Shown: positions 33,640-44,700 of the stretch, one piece after another
How positions within the stretch are numbered: the first letter of the stretch is position 1
Layout of the letters: each line of letters starts with the position of its first letter
Assembly: GCA_023213395.1 (NCBI GenBank)
Contig: CM041465.1
Span: 152,527,741-152,591,740, forward strand
Origin: Cycas panzhihuaensis
Lineage: Eukaryota; Cycadophyta
DNA length: 64,000 nucleotides
Reading direction: 5' to 3'
The notes under the pieces: generated by a model
What the model was told of the DNA's origin: nothing
Databases searched by the model: none
Seen by the model: the letters and a program-made list of their open reading frames with translations, nothing else
Program-made: the position numbers and the translations under genes

Positions 33640-34850
33640 AAAATTTATTTGGTACTATGATCATCTAGTTTAGTCCTTTTCTATTCAAGAATATAAGTAT
33701 ATGCCATGCAGCCAAAAACTCTTAAGTGATGGATACTTGGTTTGTATCCTATCCATGCTTCTTCGAGAGTTTTCCATCGAAGTGCTTTAGTGATACTTCT
33801 ATTAATTAAATATACTACAGTATATATTACTTCAACCCAAAATTAACTTCCTAATCTTTTATCTTTCAACATGTACCTTGCCATTTCAACTATGGTGCGA
33901 TTCTTTCTTTTGGCTACACCATTTTGTTGAGGGGTGTAGGGATTGGTTAACTAATGCCTGATTCCATAGTGAACACAATAAGCATTGAATTGATTTGAAA
34001 TGAATTCTCCACTATTGTTTGATCTTAGGGAGAGTATATTGTGTCTACTTTGTCTCTCCACATAGGTTTTGAAGTTAATAAAGTGTTGAAATGCATCAGA
34101 TTTAAATTTTATAAAGAAAACCCATGTTTTCCTTATATAGTTATCAATAAAAGTAATAAAGTATTTTGCTCCTCCTAGAGATGGAGTTTCCATGGGACCA
34201 CAAATATTAGTATATACCAATTAAAGAGGATCTTATTCTTTATAGGTAAATTTTGGAAAACTTTTCCTATGTTGTTTTCCAAGTGGGCATCCTATTGGAG
34301 TGTGTGATGTTAACTATCAAGAGGAAGTCCTCTTCCCAAATCACCCTGGGGCTTTTGATGTAACGACAACCCATGACAAGTGGTATCAGAGAAACTAGGG
34401 TTCAAAACCAGTCTTGTGTACCATGATAACACATTTGGAGATACGTGAAGGTGTTAGGGATGACATTGAGGAATGTCACGGTGGATATGCATGTCGTGTA
34501 GGTACAACTGACTACTTGTGACGGGGGAGTATTGGAGTGAATGATGCTAATTATCATGAGGAAGTCTTTTTCCCAAATCACCCTGGGGCTTTTGGTGTAA
34601 TAGTAACCCATGACACATACCTCACATACATTTTTGTCCACTTTAATGTGGGGCAACCCATCAACCATGTTCATCCTTTTCATAAGTTCCAAACTACTAT
34701 AATTCAAGTGCTCAAATATTTTATGTCACATGGTAGTGTCAATCTTGGTGGTTATTTTCAAAGCATAAGAATCAAATTGAGGGATGACAAGTTTGAATAG
34801 ATTATCTTTTATCATTTTTCCTCTAGTAAAAATTACTTTATTTTATCCCT
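33640..34850 (-). pseudogene. D integrase, interrupted by a TRIM
   Basis: The pre-integrase zinc region is on the right of the TRIM: MNYSSLELMKRMNMVDGLPH and KVDKNVCEVC (about 34620-34707). After the TRIM it resumes near 34285 with GCPLGKQHRKSFPK. The core, open at 33951-34220, has MVYTNICGPMETPSLGGAKY, FITFIDNYIRKTWVFF and LRSNNSGEFISNQF; the second catalytic Asp appears as Asn (RSNNSGE). The third acidic residue block lies near 33895-33940 (GVAKRKN). The first-Asp block reads VYTNICGP, where Asp is usual, so the catalytic site is damaged. The 34402-34707 frame runs into TRIM sequence and does not reflect one protein. Confidence 0.88.
34293..34615 (+). mobile_element. TRIM element (86-bp LTRs) inside D
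   Basis: A terminal-repeat retrotransposon in miniature. LTRs of 86 bp lie at 34293-34378 and 34530-34615, sharing CCCAAATCACCCTGGGGCTT and ending CCCATGACA. Just inside the left LTR is a tRNA-Met-type PBS, TGGTATCAGAGAAAC (34381-34395), and just before the right one a purine tract GACGGGGGAG. The internal part is only about 150 bp and non-coding. The TSD is CATCC (34288-34292) against CATAC (34616-34620). Removing it rejoins the D integrase (CEVC to GCPLGK). It cannot code for its own enzymes and would need those of another element. The orientation is opposite to D. Confidence 0.92.
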
Positions 34851-34959
34851 TATCTTTGATAATACACTCGCCATTATCAAATATGGCTCTATAATCCTGA
34901 CCCATCATTTGTCCCATTAATAGTAGATTCTTCCTTAAGGCTTGAACATATAGAACATC

Positions 34960-35180
34960 CTTAATATATTTGATTTCTCTTAAATTGATTTAGAGAGCTA
35001 CATTTCCTTTTCCAATAACTTCATAGGTTGTATTATCTCTAAGTATAATAGAGCCCATTTTGGCTATATCCATTGTTTGAAACCAACCCCTTGTATGAGT
35101 TATGTGAGTTGAGCATCCTGAGTCAATATACCAACTACTATTTTCATCTTCATTGGGTAGAAAGTAGAACATGAATAACT
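34960..35180 (-). pseudogene. D aspartic protease
   Basis: Copia protease, open at 34990-35172. SSWYIDSGCSTHITHTRGWF keeps the catalytic D-S-G, and NTTYEVIGKGNVAL is the following strand. It lies between gag and integrase in one reading direction. No stop falls within the stretch that was read, so this piece is well preserved. Confidence 0.88.
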
Positions 35181-35184
35181 AATT

Positions 35185-36320
35185 TTCTCTATTTTGCATA
35201 GCAGTGTTAGCACTTCCTTTGTTAGATGGTCTATTTTTAGCAAAGCACCTATCTTCTGTATGACCAAGGTAATTACAAAAGGTACAATATGATGAATCTC
35301 TTCTCTCATAACTAAGACTTCTACTTTGAGGATAAGATCTCTCAATATGAGATGGTCTTCTCCTTTTTATAAGGGGGTGGATAATCCCTTTGCCTATGAT
35401 TTGGAGGATGAAAATTTTCCCTTTATAGTGGTATGTCCCTTTGGCAATTAGGATAACATTGATGTGTCCCTTATTATCTTTCTTCACTTGGATATCTAGT
35501 TTACCTTGAATCTCTTTGATTAGCTTCTTATCTTTGGTGAGGAGCTTGATATCTTGGCTACCTTTGTTAGTATGGTGTATGTCTAGGGTTTCTACTCTTT
35601 TCTTTCAGAGACTAATCCCTAGATTTAGAAGTGCTTGCTTGAGTATATGGGCATATCCTTGCCTTAGTGGAAAAAGCATGTTCAAGTGATTCGTTAGATG
35701 CCTTCTTCTCTTTAACAATCATTAACATGGCACTCAATTATTCTATTTTGAGAGTGGTCAAGTCTTTGGGGACTTTAATGCTAGTTGCAACTATTTCAAA
35801 ACTTGGTACAACACTGACACATCATAGAATCCTTTCAACAACTCTTCGTTTCATTAAGGTCTCTCTAAGAGATCTCATATGATTAACTAGGTCTTGTACC
35901 TTTGTTATAAAGTCAGTAACTAATTCATTTAAATTCATCCTTAGGTTTTCAAATTTACTCCTAAGGGTTTGAAGCTTTGATGAATCCACTCCTTCATAAT
36001 TCAGTTATAAAGTATCTCATACTTGCTTTGATGTGGCTACTTCAGTCACTTTTGGAAAAATTTTAACATTAATAGCACAAAACAATAATGTTAGAGCCTT
36101 ATTATCTTTCTTGACCATTTTTATGAATACCCTCTTTTGTTTATTTATGGTTTGGTCAACTGGATCTGTATAGATTGTCTAAACTATGCCCTATAATTCC
36201 TTGGACATGAGGATAGATTTTATTTTTATACTCCAAATTAGAAAATTTATCCCATCAAATACTAGAATAGTCATATTTCCTGTGCTTATTGCTATGTTAC
36301 TTAACTTGGGTTATGATAGT
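35185..36320 (-). pseudogene. D gag with intact zinc knuckle
   Basis: Copia gag read leftward from about 36320. The N-terminal block, near 36190-36290, has LVFDGINFLIWSIKIKSI across a frameshift. Then VFIKMVKKDNKALTLLFCAI, VTEVATSKQVWDTL-like residues, and LQTLRSKFENLRMNLNELVT near 35925-35985. The zinc knuckle CTFCNYLGHTEDRC at 35245-35286 is complete. These match the UBN2-type copia gag. Stops break the frame; the exact start codon is unclear. Confidence 0.85.
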
Positions 36321-36369
36321 AATCCTTTAGTAAATAAAATATGTTTATCCCACCAAGGTTTTAGTTAAA

Positions 36370-39203
36370 TGAATAAAAAAAGGTTTTTCAAGTGTAACCC
36401 AAGGTTTTATCCAAAGTTTTTAATAAGTGAACTAGTACCTATTAAGGCTACTAGGCTCTAAGTTTAAGTTTCTCCTGGGGTAACCTTCTGTTGCTATCCT
36501 GTCTAGTGGTGCCTACCCACAAATGGCAAAATAAGGATCTAATATATCGATATGTGAGTTCTAGGCTCTATATACCTCAGTACGTAGGCTACTAAGAAGG
36601 CTTTTACACCCCCTTAAATTATTGAGTCACCTGCATCAGACTTATGCCTAGTGACAGATCTAGCAGTGAAGGTTCTCAAACTAAGGAACTCACGCTCTCG
36701 AAGTCTAGCCTTAGTCTCTAAAAACCATAAATGGAATAGGTTCTGCACCTCAGTCTGCCACTGAATATACATGATAGCCAAAGGCTTTCCTCATCTAATA
36801 TGAGTAGGCTAAGTGGCATGTGCAGGGTGGTAACTTCAGGAGTCCTAACTATTCCCCTTGCAAGGCTATAAGAAAAAGGAGGTTTAATTCAGGTAATTAT
36901 CTGATTTAATATGAGAAAATTTTATTATACATGGTCTTTCTTATAAATAAGATTCCTTTTAGAATAAAAAAATTGAAATGAAACTTGAAAATGAAGACTA
37001 AAGCCCAATTTCTTTCAATAGTCAAATATCAATTTGAAAAATAAAGTATGAAATATCTTTTTTAATAAAATAATGCTTTCAATTTCAAAACAAAATTCTC
37101 CCCTTGAAAGTATAAATGATAATCTCACAATTAGGAAACTATGAGAAAATTTGAATTAATATTCACACCTTTAAACAAATCAAATGTCTTTTTAAAAAAG
37201 GAATAACTATTCAATGTTCAAAGAAGTCTATATGCACTTTCTTTTCAAAATAAAGATGTATATCTATGATTACCCTATTTATGTAATTTAAAAATTAAAA
37301 AATACTCTCCCCTTTTGAAGTATTAGATTCCTTTGTAAAAAATAAGAACCTTTTCCTTCAAAAAATATGAAATAAAGATGAAAAAAAAAAAATTCTAAAT
37401 GAAAGCCAAGTGAACTCATTTAATCAAGTTTTATAAGCAGGATTTGTTGAGAATGGAGGGGGGATAATTATTATTTAATAATCACAAATAAGTGTAAATA
37501 ATCCTTGAATCAAGTAAAAAAAGAATTTAAATAAGTTTTGGATTTGATAAAAGTAAAAAATATAACAAGAAATACCTATTTACCTAGTCAAATGAAAAAG
37601 GGGGGCTCCTTTTGATCTAGAGGCCTAGAAGTAGGCTAAATAAGTTACAAAATAGCTTAAAAACTTAATAAATACTAGTAATTCTTGTTAATTATTAGTA
37701 TTATATAAATATCAAGTGAAATATATTCAAAATTAGAGAGAAATTTGGCTCAAAATTCTTAAAGAAAGTCTAACTATGACTTAAATAAAACTTCAAATTT
37801 ACGAGATTTGAAAGTCTACAAGAAGACTTCAAAAATTATAAATAAATATGTCAGTTCAAAGAGAAATGAGTTAGCCTCCCAAAGAAACTAATAGATCTAA
37901 AACCTGATATGAATCAGAAAAGTTATATCAAAAAAGGTGAAAGGTACTTTTTATGTTAATAACTCAAAAAACTTTGAAAAGTAAATAATTGAATTTAACT
38001 TATTAAAATTAGGTCAAATCAGCTTCAAAGTTAGTAAATAGCCAGTCAAAATTATAGCCCATAAAATTTGGGACTCAACAAAACTAGTTTTGTCAGAAAC
38101 TAAGACCCCAGTAAAAAGATATTGTGAAAAAGAGCCAGGTACCCTATGTATTAAAGAAAAATAAAAATAATAAAAATAAAAATAAAAAAGATAAGTTTAT
38201 TAACCTTAAGATAGCCCCTTTAATAAATGAACTAGAGGTCATGTGGACTAATGTGACTAGGGGAAAATCTCTTAAGGGGGGCTAAGATCCTTTTAACATG
38301 GAAATAAAAGTTTATAGAAAAGGATTTAATTTTTAATTCTTATAAACTTTATAGCTATAATAAAAAGAATACCAATACATATCACACTACGACAGAAAAA
38401 TAATCAAACAAACATGATCTGTGTGACTACAATGCACTGATAATGATTGAGGGAGTGTTGAATTGGGGGCGTTGAGGATCCTGCTAGAGGATCGAGTAGA
38501 AAAAAAAAAAAAAAAATTATATATATATATAAAATGCACATAAATGGAGTGTATAACGCGTGGCCTATGTGAGAATACAGTGACAAAACTAAAATGAAAA
38601 TTGCTTATTTAAAAATTAGATCTAGGTTGTAGTAGCACATAGGGGCACTCAAGTAGGTAGACTTTGATAGTGTAATTTTTTTTTTTTTTTTAATTTGAAA
38701 AAAAATGTGAAAAACTATGCAAAAATGTTGAAAACTTAAGAAACTGGACCTAAGGATAGATCTCACCAACAGAGAGACAGTTTATTATGAAATTTTAGAG
38801 GGGGTAAATATCTAAGATGACTAGTTGCTAGTAAATTTTCATGGCAAACTAAACTTTGTAGAGGAGAAACGAAGCAGAAGAAATAATGCTTAAAAATAGG
38901 GAACTGAGGTTAAGTTAGTGATATCTCCCTTTACAAGGTATGAAATCACAAACCATTTTTTCTGGAAGGTAGATGGTTTAGTGATGAATCCAATCAGTAG
39001 TCATATGCTCAAATTTTGATCAGTGGTTAGAGAGCTAGATCAATTTGAATGTAGGGTATCACTCTTTGAAAGAACAACAACAAAATATCACGTAAATAAA
39101 TATGAAAATTAATCAAATATTTTGATATACTAAACTTTAACTATAGAGCAATCAAATATATATCAAAATAAAATGAACTAATTACAAATCCATGCAACCA
39201 TGC
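36370..39203 (-). other. D leader, about 2.8 kb, non-coding
   Basis: The stretch between PBS and gag is unusually long for copia. It is purine-rich on the plus strand and holds an A-run with a short TA tract near 38501-38530. A second A-rich tract lies near 37381-37391 and a T-run near 38670-38690. The block near 36480-36850 is less AT-rich (for example GTGGTGCCTACCC). No conserved coding block was seen. Confidence 0.6.
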
Positions 39204-39205
39204 AT

Positions 39206-39515
39206 GCTCTGATACCAAATTTTATTTGCAGAGGAGCAGAGTAGGTCAGGATGCCATTGTGATTAATAAATTTCTATATAATAGAAGGCGGTGTTGAAAA
39301 AAACCTAGGTTGTTATACAACCCTTTAAATAGAATTTTAGGGAGACTCCTAAGCATCTCAACCTGACCTACATGTTAGCTATCAAAAATTAAAAAAAAAA
39401 TTAAAATAATAAATCATACCTGAATATGTCGATTAATGATGGCTTAACAAGGCTCTAGGTACCTTAGGGAGCCCTAGGTGCACATATCCTTAGGACATTA
39501 GGGGTTATCCTAACA
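39206..39515 (-). repeat. D 5' LTR (39220-39515) and PBS
   Basis: 296 bp. On the minus strand it starts TGTTAGGATAACCCC and ends CTGCAAATAAAA. The PBS TGGTATCAGAGC at 39206-39217 is a perfect tRNA-Met-type site. TSD CATCT at 39516-39520. Confidence 0.9.
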
Positions 39516-39520
39516 CATCT

Positions 39521-40097
39521 CACATTAAGCATTTTATTATATTTATATTTATACTTCATAGTTTATCTCTTTAAAGCCTCATATATTTGTCATTGCTTGA
39601 AGAGACTATAATTTGAACATTGATCATTATTTCAAAGTCTAGTGCTTTGTATTTGAATATTAAAAGCTTCATGCTTTTAGCTCATAATTTTATCTCCTTA
39701 TTAATTCACTTGAATCTTTTCGTAAAGGTGCATTTAGTTTTATTTCAACAAAGGTTGTTTATATTATTTTTTAAGGAGTACACATTTATGACTATTTGCA
39801 TGTTGTATTTGATTTGAAAGGCTCATTTGATGTTATTTACTCTTAATAAGATTTTGAAATTAAAGGATCATTTTCGCTCATTTTTGAAAAGCATTTCAAA
39901 GTTACATTGGGTTAGTTGAAGGTATATTAACCTATTCTAAAGACTTATGAAGGTTACTTCGCAAATAGCATTCATCGAATCTAATTTTAAAGGATTATTT
40001 ATCATTTATTTGTCTCATTGTTTAAGGAGATATATCTCTTTTTTATTGCTCATTGTAAGATTGATTTCTAATTAGAGGTTATGATTTATTAATTACA
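39521..40097. other. element A internal segment before gag
   Basis: AT-rich DNA of element A right of D. It has CTTTAAAGCCTC- and TTGAAAG-type phrases but no recognisable gene. A 65-residue frame at 39620 looks random. Confidence 0.5.
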
Positions 40098-40797
40098 ATG
40101 ACAATGAATGAAGATAAATTAAGATTTCCAATATTTGATGAGACTAACTTTCATATTTAAAAATATATTTTAAAAACCCATCTCATTACAAATAATTTAT
40201 AGGATTATGTAAGTGATGGTTATCTTAAAAATGAACTCAATTTTAGAGAAAACTTGAAAAAAGATAATGAAGCCTTAACTCTAATCTTTTATATACTAAA
40301 TGATGATGTATTTACTAGTGTTGGTGATTTAACCATATCGAAATCAGTTTGGGATACCCTAGACTCACTTTATGAGGGAGAAATTTTAGATTTAAATAAA
40401 TTTGACTATATTGAAAATGTGTTTTTTGTGAGACAAATGATAGAGAAGGTGTCAGTTGATGAAAAGTCTAATGTTACGTATAATATTAAAGATTCCATTG
40501 AGACTAATGATCACATTGCTATATTTGAGACTATATGTATATTTAACCTAGTTGACTCTCATCAAAAGGACAAAGTCAAAGATGAAGACACTCATACTTG
40601 AAGCAACTCGCATCTATACTTGAACCATATTTTGCTGAAGATTATCTGAAAAAGATAATGATACAAACTGTTGACCACTTCAAAGATAATGAAGCTAAAG
40701 GACGAGTACAATCACCTTGTCAAAGTATACCTAAAACACTTATACCACAAATTCAAAGAGAAACTAAAGAAGAAGTGATAAATATTAAGGTGGAGTA
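40098..40797 (+). pseudogene. element A gag-like remnant and PPT
   Basis: The N-terminal end resembles copia gag: MNEDKLRFPIFDETNFHI near 40104, then KKDNEALTLIFYILNDDVFT and KSVWDTLDSLYEG in the open stretch 40254-40601. After LDSLYEG the sequence stops matching known gag blocks (DLNKFDYIENVFFVRQMIEK), so it is fused or rearranged there. A further open stretch, 40598-40876, runs into the LTR. The purine tract AAGGTGGAGTA (40788-40798) directly precedes the LTR. Gag is normally at the 5' end, so pol appears to have been lost between gag and PPT. Confidence 0.68.
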
Positions 40798-41141
40798 TAT
40801 TGGGGTTAATATCCCTCACTTAACTCCCATCTTAAGAACATGTAAGTGCATACATCCTTATGGTAAGTTAAGGTGAGATTATTTTATTATGCATTCTAAT
40901 TATTTTATATTATTTTAAATTTGGAGGTTGAGGAGGATTCTCTCCTCTCTCCCAAGTATATATTTTATGGTGTTCAAAGCCCTGATGTTCTTCAATACCA
41001 TCTTTATTAAAGGAATTTATATGTACTTTCTTCAAAGATGGCTTAATGTAATGATGTTTGCAATGCGTACTCTCAATATGGCTTCAATGTTACTTTGATT
41101 TCTATGTTCACCTACTCCACTTTATTCTCCATACTCTAATA
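40798..41141 (+). repeat. element A 3' LTR
   Basis: 344 bp, TATTGGGGTTAATATCCC to CTCTAATA, equal in length to the 5' LTR. TSD ATTTG follows at 41142-41146. Confidence 0.88.
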
Positions 41142-43660
41142 ATTTGGAAGTGGCTCTCAATTGAAAATCACCAAAACAAAAAGTATTCTGCTTAAAAATA
41201 GCTTTATTGATAATGTTTATTATATCATAAGTTTATTATCTAACCTTTAATTTATATATTAGATCTGTCAAAAGGGTTTGGTAGTTGAATGTTAGAAAGA
41301 TAGTTTTATAGTAAAATAACCCTTTAACAAATTTGAAGCTATTACTTCTAGACTTTTAGATCATATAATTAGTTTATATAAACTATTTAATTTAACTTAC
41401 TCAAGTGAAAATTCACATTTTCTTCCTATATAAGTGGTATAACCTAATTAACAAACTTTGTCACACACTCTTTGGTCATATTAGTTATTATTAATTATAT
41501 ATCCTTAATTAGCATAATATGCTCCATGGCTTACCTATACAATCTATAATGTGTAGAGTCTCTAAAGCCTATATTCTAAGAAAGCAACACATGGATCTTT
41601 TCTTGATAAATTTACCTTTAGGAGGAAACAACCCCTACAACTAATTCACTTTGATATATATAGACCATTTTAAGACCTTTCCTACTTTGGAAATAGGCAT
41701 TTCATTATTTTCATCAATGATTTTTTTAGAAAATGTTGGATCTAAATTATTAAATAGCATAGTAAAATATTTGATCAATTTCTTAAATTTAAAGTAATAG
41801 TAGAAAATTGATCTAACTATATAATATAAATATTTAGAATGGATAATGCTAAGGAGTGCTTAAATAACCAATTTATTTAATTTAGCTAAAAGAATGACAT
41901 AAAATTTTAATATTTAGTTGCTTACATACCGTAACAAAATGGTGTTGCTAAAAGAAAATTTTGAACCTAAGTTTAAATAACTCAATATATATTATATTTT
42001 AAATAATTAAATAAAAAATTACTATACAAACTCTATTTAATAAGTTACCTACTAAAGCTATTGATAATATCACTCTTGAAGATAAATAGTCTAATAGGAG
42101 ACCTTCCATTAAACATTTAAAAGCTTTTATAAGTATTGCTTAAGCACATGTCCTAAAAGAAAATAAACAGAAACTAGATCCTAAATGTTATAGTTTCATC
42201 TTCATTGGATACCATGAAGAAAATAAGGGATACAAACTTTTTGATACTATCACTTATAATGTTTCCATCAAATAAGATGTCAAGTTTGATGAAAAAGGTT
42301 AAGTTCACATTCTATTGATGACTATGATCATCTTCCCTTACTATTTAATAATACTCCTTAAGTTTTAATAGGACTCAACATCAACCTAAGACTAACTCTA
42401 GTGAAGAAATCTCTATTGAAGATGCAATAAATAATTTATAAAAATAAATTCAAATAGTTTCCATTAATGATCTTGGTTCTTTTACTAGTGTAAGTTCAGA
42501 AACTTACAAGCAACCAAAATGGGTACATAAAACCCTTATATTTTCTAGTCTTGATATTTGTGATCCTTTAAATATCCAAAGAATTAGGTTTAAATAGCTA
42601 CAGGGTAACTTCTCTCTTATGGCCAAAATTATATATCAATTGATCCGTAAAGATTCAAAGAAGCAATGAACATTGTGTATGATGCATTAATAAGAAATTT
42701 TACATGGGGATTAGTCACTCTTCCTCATGGAAAGAACCCAATTAGATGCAAATGCATTTACTACACTAAGTATAACTCTTAAGGTGCTATTGAAGAACAT
42801 AAAGTTAGGCTAGTTATAAAGGGGTTTTTCTAGGTTGATATGATTGATTACAATAAAACCTTTACACCTATCACCAAAATGAACACTATTAAATCATTAT
42901 CTCTTTAGTAGCCAAATTTGGTTGGGAAGTATATCATATGGATGTAAAAAATACCTTTCTAAATGATGATTTAATTTTTAAAATCTACATGATCTAACCA
43001 CCTAGTCTTGCTCTAGACCCTAACTTAGTATATAGACTTAAAATATCCTTGGATGGTCTCAAATAAGCCCCTAATGTTTAATATAAAGAGATTGATAATT
43101 ATCTTCCCCATAATATCTTTAGTAAATGTATTAGTGATCCTATTCTACATTTCAAAAAATGAAGAAATAATATATTTTTTCTAATTTTATATATTGATGA
43201 TATTATAATTACTAGATTTTTATTTGCCATAATTTCAACTTTAAAAAACCAACTTAATGTCAATTTTTGAAATGATTAACTTATGACTACTCTATTAATT
43301 CCTTGGACTTTATGTTTACTAAATAGAATCAGGAATCTCTATCTCATACCTCAAAATGAAGTTAAACTTACTCTTAATTATATTTCTCCTTTGGTTGATA
43401 TTACTTTATACTGGCAGTTAATTAGGAGTCTAATCACTCATATATGACCTAATATATCTTATGTAGGTGCTTTATATTCATGTTTTTTGCAAAAATCACA
43501 TAACTCACATTAAAAAGTAACCAAGAGAATCTTATGCTCCTTATAAGATACTATTCACTATGGCTTCAATTATAATTATACTAACCTTAATCTTTAAATA
43601 ACTAGTTTTATAGATATTAATTAGATTAGAGATTATAATGAATGAAAATACACTACTAGT
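41142..43660 (+). pseudogene. element F copia pol: protease, integrase, RT
   Basis: Old copia pol in order. The protease half starts GSGSQLKITKTKSILLKNS at 41147. Pre-integrase LCHTLFGHI is near 41460. The integrase core near 41650-41850 has RMDNAKEC, with an Asp kept, and GVAKRKF near 41940. RT from about 42660 has NFTWGLVTLPHGKNPIRCK, HKVRLVIKGF, LKISLDGLK and the active site YIDD at 43190-43201. RNase H begins near 43600 (FIDINWIRDYNE) and is cut at 43660 by element G, resuming at 51731. Many stops and small deletions make it the oldest pol in the window. Confidence 0.85.
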
Positions 43661-43984
43661 TATTAGAAAATGCAACTGAAGCAAACAATATCCACAGGAT
43701 CTTTCACATCAGGTAAATATTAAGCAGAAACATATTGCACAAGACACCAGATTGTCATGGGAAACCCTTACAGGTGAAAACCCACAAAGAATAATAATTC
43801 ACATTATGAAAAAATCATATGTTATAAAGTTGGAATTTGATCTATATTTATAGATCTAAAGTGTCAAATATAATTATAATTTACATCCATTGGCTCACCA
43901 CACTCAAGAATATTCTCCACATAATTAGGCATATAAATAGAGTGGCCCACTTTACATTAGTCGATATGGACACATATTCCAACA
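43661..43984 (-). repeat. G 3' LTR
   Basis: 324 bp, plus-strand TATTAGAAAATGC to CATATTCCAACA; same length as 51407-51730 and easily aligned throughout. Confidence 0.92.
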
Positions 43985-44149
43985 TCCTATCTTAATGTAA
44001 ATGTGAGACAGTAAGGATTATCCTTACCTAACCTAATATGCATGAACGTCGATGTAGAAATCTTTAGTTTGAGCTTAGTGAATACGTTCATAAGTCGATC
44101 TTAACTTAGACAGCCTTCAACCTAATTTGGATGTAATGGTGCTATGCCT

Positions 44150-44700
44150 TGTATGTGCTCAATTCTTTGGATATACTATAATAAACCTGTAACTATACAA
44201 CTCTATCTACACCTAAAACTTTATAAATTTAACTCATCCATATTCCTTTGACTAAACTAAGAGGTTGAGACACTTGAGCTATGTGAATTGCCTCTTCAAG
44301 TCTTCATTAAGGAACGCTGATATGATACAATATGATACCCAACTATCTGAAGCTACTAAACTAAGGATCAAATGAATTAATAAATATACAGATAGGTGCA
44401 AATATCTCATCATACCTTAATCCTTCTTCCTACTAAATATCACGTGTAACAAGTCTTCAAACTTACAAACTGACCAGGTTCTTTGCTTTAATACAACTCT
44501 CCCTTGTGAATCTATACTCACTATAATGTTGGTATCTATCTAAATCTTTTACTAGAATGTTGATCCATGATCTTCCATCATCCTGAAAATCTTCAACTAT
44601 CAATGGAATATGGGGTTGCAATCCATATATCATCATCTAGCAGCTCCTTATCATCAATCTGTCACTAGGTCCTGCTTTCATCTCAAGCATCTTAGAAAAA
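44150..44700 (-). pseudogene. G reverse transcriptase remnant
   Basis: On the minus strand a copia RT is readable across frames: GLRYDEIFAPIC near 44395-44430, resembling the YDEIFAPVAR block, then SAFLNEDLKRQFT (about 44290-44330), corresponding to the AFLNG-L block. Upstream FQDDGRSWINILVKDLDRYQ is a weak match to the RT N-terminus. The active site YVDD was not found. The remaining pol to the left, up to the LTR, is missing or unreadable. Copia assignment rests on these two blocks and on the PBS and LTR type. Confidence 0.6.

Larger units (their letters stand above)
31366..39515 (-). mobile_element. copia element D, minus strand, nested in A
   Basis: This is a complete copia element. LTRs are 31366-31680 (3') and 39220-39515 (5'), with a perfect TSD CATCT (31361-31365 and 39516-39520). 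The PBS is at 39206-39217 and the polypurine tract GGATTATGAAGGAGAA is next to the 3' LTR. Leftward order: long leader (39203-36370), gag with CCHC, protease, integrase, RT, RNase H. A TRIM interrupts the region just before integrase. Many individual motifs are intact (CCHC, DSGCS, YVDD), though frames are broken. It is a different family from C1/C2. Confidence 0.93.
8135..41141 (+). mobile_element. element A, 33-kb composite copia-type insertion
   Basis: Two LTRs of equal length (344 bp) at 8135-8478 and 40798-41141 are flanked by the same 5-bp TSD, ATTTG, at 8130-8134 and 41142-41146. A PBS follows the left LTR and a purine tract AAGGTGGAGTA precedes the right one. Removing the nested elements B with C2, E, the tandem duplication and D leaves about 4.5 kb: a leader (8491-9240 and 19265-19722), an AT-rich part (30039-31365) and a gag-like tail (39521-40797). 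No pol is left. The LTRs differ at roughly one site in eight by eye, so it is old. The copia-type call rests on the gag and the PBS. Confidence 0.85.

Noticed and set aside
34402-34707. 101-residue minus-strand frame taken as one protein
   Set aside because: Its first third is D pre-integrase and the rest is the TRIM read through; it is a chimera made by the insertion.
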